A stretch of 64,000 nucleotides of DNA from Bradyrhizobium sp. NFR13 (GTDB lineage Bacteria; Pseudomonadota; Alphaproteobacteria; Rhizobiales; Xanthobacteraceae): assembly GCF_900114605.1 (NCBI RefSeq), contig NZ_FOTP01000001.1, forward strand, positions 868,001 to 932,000, written 5' to 3'. The translations under genes were made by a program, and so were the position numbers. This document shows positions 52,295-60,460 of this stretch, piece after piece (the first letter of the stretch is position 1; every line of letters begins with the position of its first letter). The notes beneath the pieces are model-generated. The model had not been told where the DNA came from. It saw only the letters and a list, made by a program, of their open reading frames with translations, and searched no databases.

Positions 52295-52987
52295 CTAGCA
52301 GCAGCGCGACGCAGCGATCGCGTGCATGCGCCGGTCGCCAAGCACATGGGCGACGAATCCGAGGGTCTGGAAGATTTTCGCGAAGGCCGCGTCGCGGATG
52401 TTGAGGCCGCCAGTATAGGCGCCGAAAGCCGGCATCACCGCGCGGGTGCCGTCGCTGGCAAAACAACGACGTTCGACGGCGCGCCCCCGGGTGCTGACAC
52501 GCGCCTTTGGATGCAGGTGACCGGCAATCTCGCCTGCAGCACCTGTCGGCTCATGGCGGAAGGTGACCGGGCCGATGGCGACCTCGTCTGCGACGGTGCC
52601 ACCGAGATCTGGCGGCAGCGCGGGATCGTGATTGCCTGATATCCAGATCCAGTCGCGACGCATCTGCAATGCGGACAGCACCTCGCGATTGGCCGGCGAC
52701 AACCGCTCATGGGCGTCACGATCGTGGAAACTGTCGCCGAGCGCAATCACGATACGCGGATCGTGACGCGCGATTGCCGCACCGAGGCGACCGAGCGTGG
52801 CGATCGTATCGTAGGGCGGGAGCAGCACGCCGCGATTGGCATAGCTCGAGCCCTTTTCGAGATGCAGGTCGGACACGACGAGAAGTTTCTGCTCTTCCCA
52901 ATACAAGGCGCCCGACAGGTCCGCAGCCAGCGTGACGCCGGCGATGCTGACGGTGCTCATATCGACGGTGATGGTCTCAGCGTGCAT
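52295..52987 (-). CDS. pdeM: ligase-associated DNA damage response endonuclease PdeM
   Basis: 230 aa calcineurin-like metallophosphoesterase. Metal motifs: VVSDLHLEKG, GDSFHD, SGNHDP and GHLHPK, in the order of the TIGR04123 family. It is one of four proteins usually encoded together (helicase, this phosphoesterase, MBL exonuclease and ATP ligase) in a DNA-repair cassette. Here it lies 38 bases downstream of the helicase gene. An alternative start at 52960 is possible. Confidence 0.92.
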   Translation of the reverse strand: MHAETITVDMSTVSIAGVTLAADLSGALYWEEQKLLVVSDLHLEKGSSYANRGVLLPPYDTIATLGRLGAAIARHDPRIVIALGDSFHDRDAHERLSPANREVLSALQMRRDWIWISGNHDPALPPDLGGTVADEVAIGPVTFRHEPTGAAGEIAGHLHPKARVSTRGRAVERRCFASDGTRAVMPAFGAYTGGLNIRDAAFAKIFQTLGFVAHVLGDRRMHAIAASRCC

Positions 52988-53025
52988 GGTGCTCTTTTAA
53001 GACGAATGCGAGATTCGCAAAACCC

Positions 53026-55761
53026 TTACGATCCTGTCTCTTGGAATCCCGCCGCCTCTTTCACGAGTTCCTCGGCAGCTTCCGCCAGGAGCTCGTCCGA
53101 TGCCTCGCCGTATACCGCTTCACGGCCGATTTCCAGCATCACCGGCACCGCAAGCGGCGAGACGCGATCGAGTTCCCGGTGAACAATACGGCCCTGGATG
53201 CGCGTCAGCATGTCGCTCAATCGCCGAATGTCCAGCAATCCCGTCGCCGCATCGGCTCGCGCGGCACGCAGCAGCACATGATCGGGCTGATGCTTGCGCA
53301 ACACGTCGTAGATCAGGTCCGTGGAGAACAGCACCTGACGGCGCGACTTCTCCTCGCCGGTGAAACGCGTGTGGATCAGCCCCGAGATCACCGCGCAAGT
53401 GCGGAATGTCCGCTTCATCAGCGCCGATTCCGCGAGCCAGGCTTCAAGATCGTCGCCGAGCATGTCGGGGTCGAACAAAGCGGCGAGATCGAGCCTGCCC
53501 TGCCGGATCATGTGGGACGTGTCACCGAGGCCCCATATGGCCAGCGCATATTCGTTGGCGACAAAACCCAGCGGCCGCGCGCGGGCGCGTTCAAGACGGC
53601 GTGTCAGCAGCATACCCAGCGTCTGATGCGCGAGGCGGCCTTCGAACGGATAGCAGACGAGGTAATACTTGTCGGCGCGCGGAAAAGTCTCGACCATCAG
53701 CTCGCGGGTGCCCGGCACGTGCGAGACGTGGGCCTGCAGCGACAGCCACTCGCGGACCTGGTCGGGCAGCCCCTTCCAGGCGCGTTGATCGTCCAGCAAT
53801 TTGCGCACGCGTTCGGCGAGATAGGTCGAGAGCGGAAACTTGCCACCCATATAGGACGGCACTTTCGCGTCCTTGTCATGCGCGCGCGAGACATAGACCT
53901 GGTCCTCGACCAGGGATCCATAGCGCACGACTTCCCCGGCAAAGACAAAGGTGTCGCCGACCACAAGGCCTTCGATGAAATATTCTTCGATCTGGCCGAG
54001 CATGCGCCCGCCGCGCGCCAGCCCACCAGTGACACCCTTCTTGCTTTTTCCGCTGCCTCCGCGCACCAGCCGCACCTTCAGCATCGTATCCTCGACGATG
54101 GTGCCGACATTCATGCGATACATCTGGCGCACCTTTGGATTGGTGACGCGCCACTTGCCCGAGGTGTCCTGCTTGATGCGGGCAAAACGTTCGTAGATTT
54201 TCAGCGCGTAGCCGCCGGACGCCACGAACTCCACGGTATCGTCGAAATCGACACGCGACAGTTCGGCATAAGGCGCCGCCGAGCGCACTTCGTCATAGAG
54301 ATCGTCCGCGCGAAACGGTGCGCCGCAGGCGCAGCCAAGTACATGCTGCGCCAGCACATCGAGCGAGCCAGTTCGCAACGGCGGCGTGTCCTGTGCATTT
54401 TCGGCAACAGCATCGATGGCGACGCGGCATTCCAGCACCTCGAAACGATTGGCCGGAACCAGTACAGCGCGCGAAGCTTCATCGATGCGGTGATTGGCGC
54501 GGCCGATCCGCTGCATCAGCCGCGAAGCGCCCTTGGGCGCGCCGACGTTGATGACGAGATCGACATCGCCCCAGTCGACGCCGAGATCGAGCGACGAGGT
54601 ACAAACCACACCTCGTAGTTTCCCGGCCGACATCGCGTCCTCGACCTTGCGGCGCTGCGCGACGTCGAGGGAGCCATGATGAAGCGCGATGGCGAGGCCA
54701 TCGTCATTCATGCGCCAGAGATCCTGGAACAGCATCTCGGCCTGGCTGCGGGTGTTGACGAAGACCAGCGTCGTTTTGTTGGCCTTGATGAGATCGTAGA
54801 TTTCGCCAAGCGCATGGCGCGCGGAGTGGCCGGCCCAGGGCAAGCGTTCCTTGGTGTCGAGCATCTCGACCACCGGCTCGGCTGCGCCGCCGGCGACGAC
54901 GATATCGGCAGAGACGCGCGCGCCGACGGGCTGCGGCACCAGGAAACGCGCCAGCGAGTCAGGCTCGGCCACCGTCGCCGACAGGCCGATGGCCCGCATG
55001 TCAGGCGCCAGCTTCCACAGCCGCGCGAGCCCGAGCGACAGCAGATCGCCACGCTTCGACGTCACCAGCGCATGCAACTCGTCGAGCACGACGCGCTTGA
55101 GTGACGAAAATAGAAACGGCGCATCGTCGGACGACAGCAGCAAGGCCAATTGTTCCGGCGTGGTCAGAAGAATATCCGGCGGATAGCGCCGCTGCCGCGC
55201 GCGGCGCGACACCGGCGTGTCGCCGGTGCGTGTCTCGACCTTGATCGGGAGCTGCATCTCCGCGATCGGCGTTTCCAGATTGCGCGCGATGTCGACGGCG
55301 AGGGCTTTGAGCGGGGAAATGTAGAGCGTGTGCAGGCCACCGGTGCGTTGAACGGCGCGGCCGGTGGAGACCAGCTTGCTTGGCGCAGTCCCAGCGAGCG
55401 CAGGTGCTGCTTTCGTACCTCCCCCCTTGCGGGGGAGGTCGGCAGCCGCGGGCTGCCCGGAGGGGGGTATCGCAGGTAGGACAACGCTTGTGGGCCCCCC
55501 TCCCCGGCCCTCCCCCGCAAGGGGGGAGAGAGAAGGCACCGCAGCGTTTTTGTTGCCACTCAGTTCCGCCAGCGTCGGCAGGAATCCGGCCAGCGTCTTG
55601 CCGGCACCGGTCGGCGCGATCAGCAGCGCCGAGCGATCGTCGCGCGCCTTCTCCAACAGCGCCAACTGATGCGCACGCGGCGACCAGCCGCGCGTGGCGA
55701 ACCAGCGCAGGAAGTGATCAGGCAGCAGGTCGGGTTTGGCGACGGATTTACGAGGCGGCAC
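53026..55761 (-). CDS. ligase-associated DNA damage response DEXH helicase (Lhr-like) with in-frame repeat insertion
   Basis: 911 aa. Walker A APTGAGKTLAGFLPTL (about 49-63), DEXH box VVLDELHALV, motif SAT in LSATVAEPDS, and the C-terminal motif VI around QRIGRANHR; a winged domain and a C-terminal Lhr region follow. It is the TIGR04121 type, which unwinds DNA for the linked nucleases and ligase. Between motif I and motif Ia, residues about 77-115 (GGGPTSVVLPAIPPSGQP and neighbours) are encoded by an intergenic-type palindromic repeat. The frame stays open throughout. Confidence 0.93.
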   Translation of the reverse strand: MPPRKSVAKPDLLPDHFLRWFATRGWSPRAHQLALLEKARDDRSALLIAPTGAGKTLAGFLPTLAELSGNKNAAVPSLSPLAGEGRGGGPTSVVLPAIPPSGQPAAADLPRKGGGTKAAPALAGTAPSKLVSTGRAVQRTGGLHTLYISPLKALAVDIARNLETPIAEMQLPIKVETRTGDTPVSRRARQRRYPPDILLTTPEQLALLLSSDDAPFLFSSLKRVVLDELHALVTSKRGDLLSLGLARLWKLAPDMRAIGLSATVAEPDSLARFLVPQPVGARVSADIVVAGGAAEPVVEMLDTKERLPWAGHSARHALGEIYDLIKANKTTLVFVNTRSQAEMLFQDLWRMNDDGLAIALHHGSLDVAQRRKVEDAMSAGKLRGVVCTSSLDLGVDWGDVDLVINVGAPKGASRLMQRIGRANHRIDEASRAVLVPANRFEVLECRVAIDAVAENAQDTPPLRTGSLDVLAQHVLGCACGAPFRADDLYDEVRSAAPYAELSRVDFDDTVEFVASGGYALKIYERFARIKQDTSGKWRVTNPKVRQMYRMNVGTIVEDTMLKVRLVRGGSGKSKKGVTGGLARGGRMLGQIEEYFIEGLVVGDTFVFAGEVVRYGSLVEDQVYVSRAHDKDAKVPSYMGGKFPLSTYLAERVRKLLDDQRAWKGLPDQVREWLSLQAHVSHVPGTRELMVETFPRADKYYLVCYPFEGRLAHQTLGMLLTRRLERARARPLGFVANEYALAIWGLGDTSHMIRQGRLDLAALFDPDMLGDDLEAWLAESALMKRTFRTCAVISGLIHTRFTGEEKSRRQVLFSTDLIYDVLRKHQPDHVLLRAARADAATGLLDIRRLSDMLTRIQGRIVHRELDRVSPLAVPVMLEIGREAVYGEASDELLAEAAEELVKEAAGFQETGS
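55418..55533. repeat. C/G-tract palindromic repeat, copy 2 (inside the helicase gene)
   Basis: CCTCCCCCCTTGCGGGGGAGG-like arm at the left and CCCTCCCCCGCAAGGGGGGA at 55509-55528 on the right: the same element as at 34539-34639, about 116 bases, lying in frame in the helicase gene. The middle parts of the two copies differ. Confidence 0.9.
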
Positions 55762-55785
55762 GCATGAGAGTTAGGCATTCACCGT

Positions 55786-55844
55786 CGTCATTGCGAGGCT
55801 AGGAAAGCTGGCTTGCCGGCTTTCCCGGGCTCGTAATGACAGCG
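55786..55844. repeat. nested palindromic repeat between helicase and ABC protein genes
   Basis: Outer arms CGTCATTGCGAG (55786-55797) and CTCGTAATGAC (55830-55840) pair with one mismatch; an inner pair GGAAAGC / GCTTTCC (55802-55808, 55819-55825) forms a second stem. A different family from the C/G-tract element. Confidence 0.8.
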
Positions 55845-55856
55845 AGGTCGGAGACG

Positions 55857-57077
55857 CTATTGCGTCACCGACTTGTCGGAGATGATCCAGTCCTTGCCGT
55901 CGAACCGCTGGGTGTACAGCGTCGCCATCGGAACATAGGCATCATTGGTATAGCTGTAGCTCACCCCCGGCAGCATTTGCGGAGCGCGGAAGCCATTCAG
56001 GCCGATGGCCTGTTTCAGCACGTTCTCATGGGTGAGCTCGTCGCCGCAGCGGCGCAGGATCTCCGCCATGGACACGGCCTGACCATAGCCGAAGAAGGCG
56101 ATCGAATTATCGGCAGAGACCGTGGGCAGATATTTCGCGCGCAAAGCCTCAAACGCCACGATGTCGGGATCCTTGGCATAGAGCGGCGAACCGATATCCT
56201 TGCCATAGGCAATCGAGACGATGCCCTTGGCATTCTCCAACCCTGCCGCCTCCAGGATCGACCGGCCGGTGGAGCCCGCCGACAATAGCTGCAGCGGCTT
56301 CCAGCCGAGCTCGACCACCTTGCGGATCGACTGTGACGTCGCCTTGCCAGTGGTGATGTTGTAGAAAACATCGGCACCGGATTTGGCGAGATTGATCAGC
56401 TGCGAGTCGATCGTGGGATCGGTGAGGTCATAGGTCACCTCGGCGATCACCTTCGCGGTGCCGCCAGCTTTCGCGAGTTCATCCTTGAACGGCCCCAGGA
56501 AATCCCGGCCGAAATCATCGTTCTGATAGAGAATTCCGACTTTCGCATTCGGATTCACGCTGACGACGTATTTGGCGAGAATGCGCGCTTCGGTCGGATA
56601 GAGCGGCAGGCCCGCCATGGTCCATTTGTTGTTCTTCGGATCGTTCCACTTCGATGCGCCGGTGTTGAGCAGCAACTGCGGCACGCCCTTCGAATTGAGA
56701 TATTTGTGCACAGCCGTCTGCGGCGCTGTGCCGAGCGAGCCGTACAGAGCCAGGACTTCTTCCTGTTCCACCAGACGGCGCGTCGCCTCGACCGCCTTCG
56801 GAGCGCTGTAGGAATCATCCATCGTGAGGAACTTGACCTTGCGGCCGTTGATGCCGCCTTTCTCGTTCAAGCTCTGGAAATAGGCTTCGCCGACGCGGCC
56901 GAGCACGCCATAGAGCGAGCCGGGGCCGCTATGCGGAATGGTTTGCCCGATCTTGATCTCGGTGTCGCTGGCGCCCGGATCGTATTTCTTGTCCGCCGCA
57001 AAGGCCGAATGGGCCAGTATCGAGACAACTGCAGCGAGTGTTGCGGTCCTGAAGACGGACCTGTGGCGTGAAGGCAT
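55857..57077 (-). CDS. branched-chain amino acid-type ABC substrate-binding protein
   Basis: 406 aa, signal peptide cut after AHSAFA (27). Periplasmic-binding fold type I (Leu/Ile/Val-binding): IKIGQTIPHSGPGSLYGVLGRVGEAYFQSLNEKGGINGRKVKFL. The ligand is not predicted; relatives bind amides, aromatic acids or amino acids. No permease or ATPase genes are near, so it must use subunits encoded elsewhere. A helicase lies downstream across a palindromic repeat. Confidence 0.92.
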   Translation of the reverse strand: MPSRHRSVFRTATLAAVVSILAHSAFAADKKYDPGASDTEIKIGQTIPHSGPGSLYGVLGRVGEAYFQSLNEKGGINGRKVKFLTMDDSYSAPKAVEATRRLVEQEEVLALYGSLGTAPQTAVHKYLNSKGVPQLLLNTGASKWNDPKNNKWTMAGLPLYPTEARILAKYVVSVNPNAKVGILYQNDDFGRDFLGPFKDELAKAGGTAKVIAEVTYDLTDPTIDSQLINLAKSGADVFYNITTGKATSQSIRKVVELGWKPLQLLSAGSTGRSILEAAGLENAKGIVSIAYGKDIGSPLYAKDPDIVAFEALRAKYLPTVSADNSIAFFGYGQAVSMAEILRRCGDELTHENVLKQAIGLNGFRAPQMLPGVSYSYTNDAYVPMATLYTQRFDGKDWIISDKSVTQ

Positions 57078-57423
57078 CTGGCGTTTTCTCCCCGAAACCC
57101 GCTGTGCGGGTGTGTTTTTATGACCCGCCGCCGCGTTGATCGCGGCTGTGCGGGCTTGCCCATATCCTCTGCGGACACGGCAGGGTTGGCAATCCCCAGC
57201 GGGTTGCGACGTGTTTTCCGTGGGTTGGGCGATTGACGGGTCGCGAGCGCCAGGAAACGTGACGTAACACGCATCCGGGCAACGGTACCTAAACGCTTAT
57301 TTAACCGGCTTTTTCCGACCGAACTCTCTGCGGTTGCAATGTCAGACAGTGTGGCCGCGCGGATACAGCCAATATGGCCCGACTCCCCTATCCTACCGGT
57401 TCAAATCTGAATTGGGGTCGACC
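57078..57423. other. 346-base divergent region before the first outer-membrane gene
   Basis: No gene seen. It holds the ABC-protein promoter on one strand and the OMP promoter on the other. At 57356-57368 is CGCGCGGATACAG, which recurs at the same distance (56 bases) from the ATG of the second OMP gene. I see a TTAACCGG-containing AT-rich stretch near 57300 but no clear -35/-10 pair. Confidence 0.5.
57356..57368 (+). promoter_or_regulatory. conserved promoter block of OMP gene 1
   Basis: CGCGCGGATACAG, ending 56 bases before the ATG. The near-identical CGCGCGGCTACAG is equally placed before the next gene. Confidence 0.5.
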
Positions 57424-58797
57424 ATGAAACGTATTCTTCTTGCGAGCGCCGCGCTGCTCGGAACCGCTGTGAGCGCGCAGGCTGCCGATCTGGCCGTCAA
57501 GGCCCCTTATTACAAGGCGCCGATCGTCGCCGTCTACAACTGGACCGGCTTCTACATCGGCGTGAACGCCGGCGTCGGCATTGGCCGCGACCGCACCACC
57601 CACAGCCTCAACAACGACTCGCTCTATATCTCGCCGCAGGGCGGATTCGGCGGCGGCCAGATCGGCTACAACTGGCAGGCCGACTCGCTGCTCGGCCCGA
57701 TCGTTTACGGCCTCGAAGCCGACATCCAGGGCTCAGGCCTCACGGGCGGTGGCGCCTTCGTGTCCCCGGGCGTGGCCTATGGCCAGAAGTCGGATTGGTT
57801 CGGCACTGTGCGCGGCCGCGTCGGCCTCGCGACCGGTCCGGTCCTCAGCTATTTCACCGGCGGTTTCGCTTACGGCAACATCAAGAGCACGATCACCGAA
57901 GGCGGCGTGACGGCGTTCTCGGAGAACCGCACTGCAACGGGCTGGACCATCGGCAGCGGCGTCGAAGCAGCGCTGGGCGGCAACTGGACCGGCAAGATCG
58001 AATATCTCTATCTGAACCTCGGCAACAAGACGAACGCCTTCGGCGCGCCGTTCGCTGGCCAGTTCACCAACAACGAAATCCGCGAAAACCTCTTCCGTGT
58101 CGGCCTGAACTACCGCATCGGCGGCAACAGCGTTTACACCCCGGTGGCTGCGGCAAACTGGACCGGCTGGTATCTCGGCGGCAACGTCGGTTCCGGCACC
58201 GGCCGCAACGCGACCACGCTCGGCGCGCCGGGCTTCACTCCGGAACAGTTCAGCCTGAACCCGGATGGCATCAATGGTGGTGGTCAGATCGGCTACAACT
58301 GGCAGTCGACCAACTGGGTGTACGGTCTTGAGACCGATATCCAGGCGTCAAGCCAGCGCGATAACAAGACCGTGGTTGTTCTCGGCTCCGCCGCTTATGA
58401 TCAGAAGCTGCCCTGGTTCGGCACAGTTCGTGGCCGTCTCGGCTACTCGGTTGGTTCGAGCCTGTTCTACGTCACTGGCGGTTATGCTTATGGCGGCGTG
58501 AAGACCAAGATCAGCTCTGCTGGTGTCGAACTCGCCAACTTCTCGACCACCAAGAGCGGCTGGACTGCAGGTGCCGGCATCGAGACCCCGTTCAAGCTGC
58601 TCGGCCTCTTCGGACCGAACTGGACCTCGAAGACCGAATATCTTTACGTGGATCTCGGCTCGACATCAGGTTCGTTCCCTGTCGTCCTCGCCGGCGCTGG
58701 TGCTACGACGCTTACCTCCAGCAGCAAGGTCACCGAGCACATCTTCCGCACCGGCCTGAACTATCACTTCAACAGCCCGGTCGTTGCGAAGTACTGA
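57424..58797 (+). CDS. double-barrel outer-membrane protein (Omp31/OmpA-like), copy 1
   Basis: 457 aa. Signal peptide ends SAQAAD. Two homologous halves follow (about 30-235 and 240-457), each with the Omp31-type pattern NWTGFYIGVNAG, GQIGYNWQ, VYGLEADIQ, WFGTVRGRVG, TGGFAYGN, GVEAALGGNW, YLYLNLG and FRVGLNY, ending in aromatic-rich HFNSPVVAKY. Single barrels of the family are about 220 aa; this is a fusion of two, hence 16 strands or two barrels. Its closest match in the window is the next gene. Confidence 0.93.
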   Translation: MKRILLASAALLGTAVSAQAADLAVKAPYYKAPIVAVYNWTGFYIGVNAGVGIGRDRTTHSLNNDSLYISPQGGFGGGQIGYNWQADSLLGPIVYGLEADIQGSGLTGGGAFVSPGVAYGQKSDWFGTVRGRVGLATGPVLSYFTGGFAYGNIKSTITEGGVTAFSENRTATGWTIGSGVEAALGGNWTGKIEYLYLNLGNKTNAFGAPFAGQFTNNEIRENLFRVGLNYRIGGNSVYTPVAAANWTGWYLGGNVGSGTGRNATTLGAPGFTPEQFSLNPDGINGGGQIGYNWQSTNWVYGLETDIQASSQRDNKTVVVLGSAAYDQKLPWFGTVRGRLGYSVGSSLFYVTGGYAYGGVKTKISSAGVELANFSTTKSGWTAGAGIETPFKLLGLFGPNWTSKTEYLYVDLGSTSGSFPVVLAGAGATTLTSSSKVTEHIFRTGLNYHFNSPVVAKY

Positions 58798-58825
58798 TCC
58801 CAGCGACATCCGCTAAAATCGAAAA

Positions 58826-58851
58826 CCCCGGCCTCGCGGCCGGGGTTTTTG
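58826..58851 (+). terminator. terminator of OMP gene 1
   Basis: CCCCGGCC-TCGC-GGCCGGGG followed by five T residues. The same hairpin recurs after OMP gene 2. Confidence 0.93.
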
Positions 58852-58938
58852 TTTGCGTCTTTGTTTGCGTCCTGGGCAACGCCATTCTGGGAAAATTAAC
58901 CATAAGGGACCCAATATCGAAATACCGCAATTTCTGGT

Positions 58939-58951
58939 CGCGCGGCTACAG
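58939..58951 (+). promoter_or_regulatory. conserved promoter block of OMP gene 2
   Basis: CGCGCGGCTACAG, 56 bases from the ATG as in OMP gene 1. A further shared segment, CTGAATTGG / CTGAACTGG, lies just before each start codon. Confidence 0.5.
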
Positions 58952-59006
58952 ACAGCACTCCGTTACCCCTTCATAGTTCGGCCAGAAACCTGAACTGGAT
59001 CCCATC

Positions 59007-60389
59007 ATGAAAACCCTTCGCCTTACCGCCGCGGCACTGCTCGCTCTGACCGCCGGTGCGCAAGCCGCCGACATGGCCGCGAAGGCCCCCTACTACAAGG
59101 TGCCAGTAACAGCGGTTTATGACTGGACCGGCTTCTACATGGGCGTGAATGTCGGCATCGGGCTCGGACGGGATCGCGCTATTCACAACAACCCGGTACT
59201 GGGCGCCGATTCGCTCTTCCTGTCGCCACAGGGCGGCATCGGCGGCGGCCAGATCGGTTACAACTGGCAGGCCAACTCGCCGCTCGGTGCGATCGTCTAT
59301 GGCGTCGAAGCCGACATCCAGGGTGCCGGCCTGAGCGATGGCCGCACCAATGTCGGCGGCCCGCTCCTTTCGACCACTTACGATCAGAAGATCGACTGGT
59401 TCGGCACCGTTCGCGGACGCGTCGGCCTCGCCACCGGCCCCGTGCTCAGCTACGTCACCGGCGGCTACGCTTACGGTAACGTCAAGACCAGCATCACCGA
59501 AGCCGGCCTCGGCACGGTGTTTTCGAGCAACAAAATGCAGGACGGCTGGGTCATCGGCAGCGGCGTTGAAGCTGCGCTAGGTGGCAACTGGACCGGCAAG
59601 ATCGAGTATCTCTACCTAAACATGGGCAACAAGGGTTATGCGTTCGGCCCCTTCGCCCAGACGCTCGATACCGAAGTGCGCGAGAACATCTTTCGCGTGG
59701 GCTTGAATTACCGCGTCGGTGGCAACAACAGCACCACACCCGTCGTTGCGGCAGACTGGACCGGCTGGTATCTCGGCGGCAATGTCGGCTCCGGCACCGG
59801 GCGCAATCGCAGCAGCATCGTCAAGCCCGCCGACCTGTTGGCCGGAGATCCCGGCGCGAACGAGATCTTCAACCTCGCTCCCGATGGCATCAATGGCGGC
59901 CTGCAGCTCGGCTACAACTGGCAGATGTCGAACTGGGTCTACGGCCTCGAAACCGATATTCAGGCATCCAGCCAGCGCGACAACAAGACCGTCGTTGGCT
60001 TTGGGACGGTCCCATATGATGTCAAGCAGCCCTGGTTCGGCACCGTTCGCGGACGGCTCGGTTATTCGGTCGGCTCGACGCTGTTTTATGCCACGGGCGG
60101 TTACGCTTACGGGGGCGTGAAGACCAAGATCGCCGAAGGCGGCGACCTGGTGCTCAACACTTCGACAACCTTGAGCGGCTGGACCGCGGGTGCAGGCATT
60201 GAAACCCCGTTCAAGCTGCTCGGCCTGTTCGGGCCGAACTGGACTTCGAAGACCGAGTATCTCTATATCGACCTCGGCTCGACCTCGAACATCGTGAACA
60301 CCACGATCGTCACGACCAACGTCACCGAGCACATCTTCCGCACCGGCCTGAACTATCACTTCAACAGCCCGGTCGTTGCGAAGTACTGA
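59007..60389 (+). CDS. double-barrel outer-membrane protein (Omp31/OmpA-like), copy 2
   Basis: 460 aa, same layout as the preceding gene: signal peptide ending GAQAAD, two Omp31-type halves (NWTGFYMGVNVG and NWTGWYLGGNVG units) and the identical C-terminus HFNSPVVAKY. The second half is closer between the two genes than the first half is. It is a tandem paralogue, with 86 bases identical at the 3' end (60321-60406 against 58729-58814). Probably a porin-like surface protein; substrate unknown. Confidence 0.93.
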   Translation: MKTLRLTAAALLALTAGAQAADMAAKAPYYKVPVTAVYDWTGFYMGVNVGIGLGRDRAIHNNPVLGADSLFLSPQGGIGGGQIGYNWQANSPLGAIVYGVEADIQGAGLSDGRTNVGGPLLSTTYDQKIDWFGTVRGRVGLATGPVLSYVTGGYAYGNVKTSITEAGLGTVFSSNKMQDGWVIGSGVEAALGGNWTGKIEYLYLNMGNKGYAFGPFAQTLDTEVRENIFRVGLNYRVGGNNSTTPVVAADWTGWYLGGNVGSGTGRNRSSIVKPADLLAGDPGANEIFNLAPDGINGGLQLGYNWQMSNWVYGLETDIQASSQRDNKTVVGFGTVPYDVKQPWFGTVRGRLGYSVGSTLFYATGGYAYGGVKTKIAEGGDLVLNTSTTLSGWTAGAGIETPFKLLGLFGPNWTSKTEYLYIDLGSTSNIVNTTIVTTNVTEHIFRTGLNYHFNSPVVAKY

Positions 60390-60416
60390 TCCCAGCGACA
60401 TCCGCTCAAACGAAAA

Positions 60417-60441
60417 CCCCGGCCTCGCGGCCGGGGTTTTT
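60417..60441 (+). terminator. terminator of OMP gene 2
   Basis: CCCCGGCC-TCGC-GGCCGGGG then five T, identical to that after OMP gene 1. It also precedes the convergent methyltransferase stop. Confidence 0.93.
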
Positions 60442-60460
60442 GTTTGCCGGTGTACAGGCT

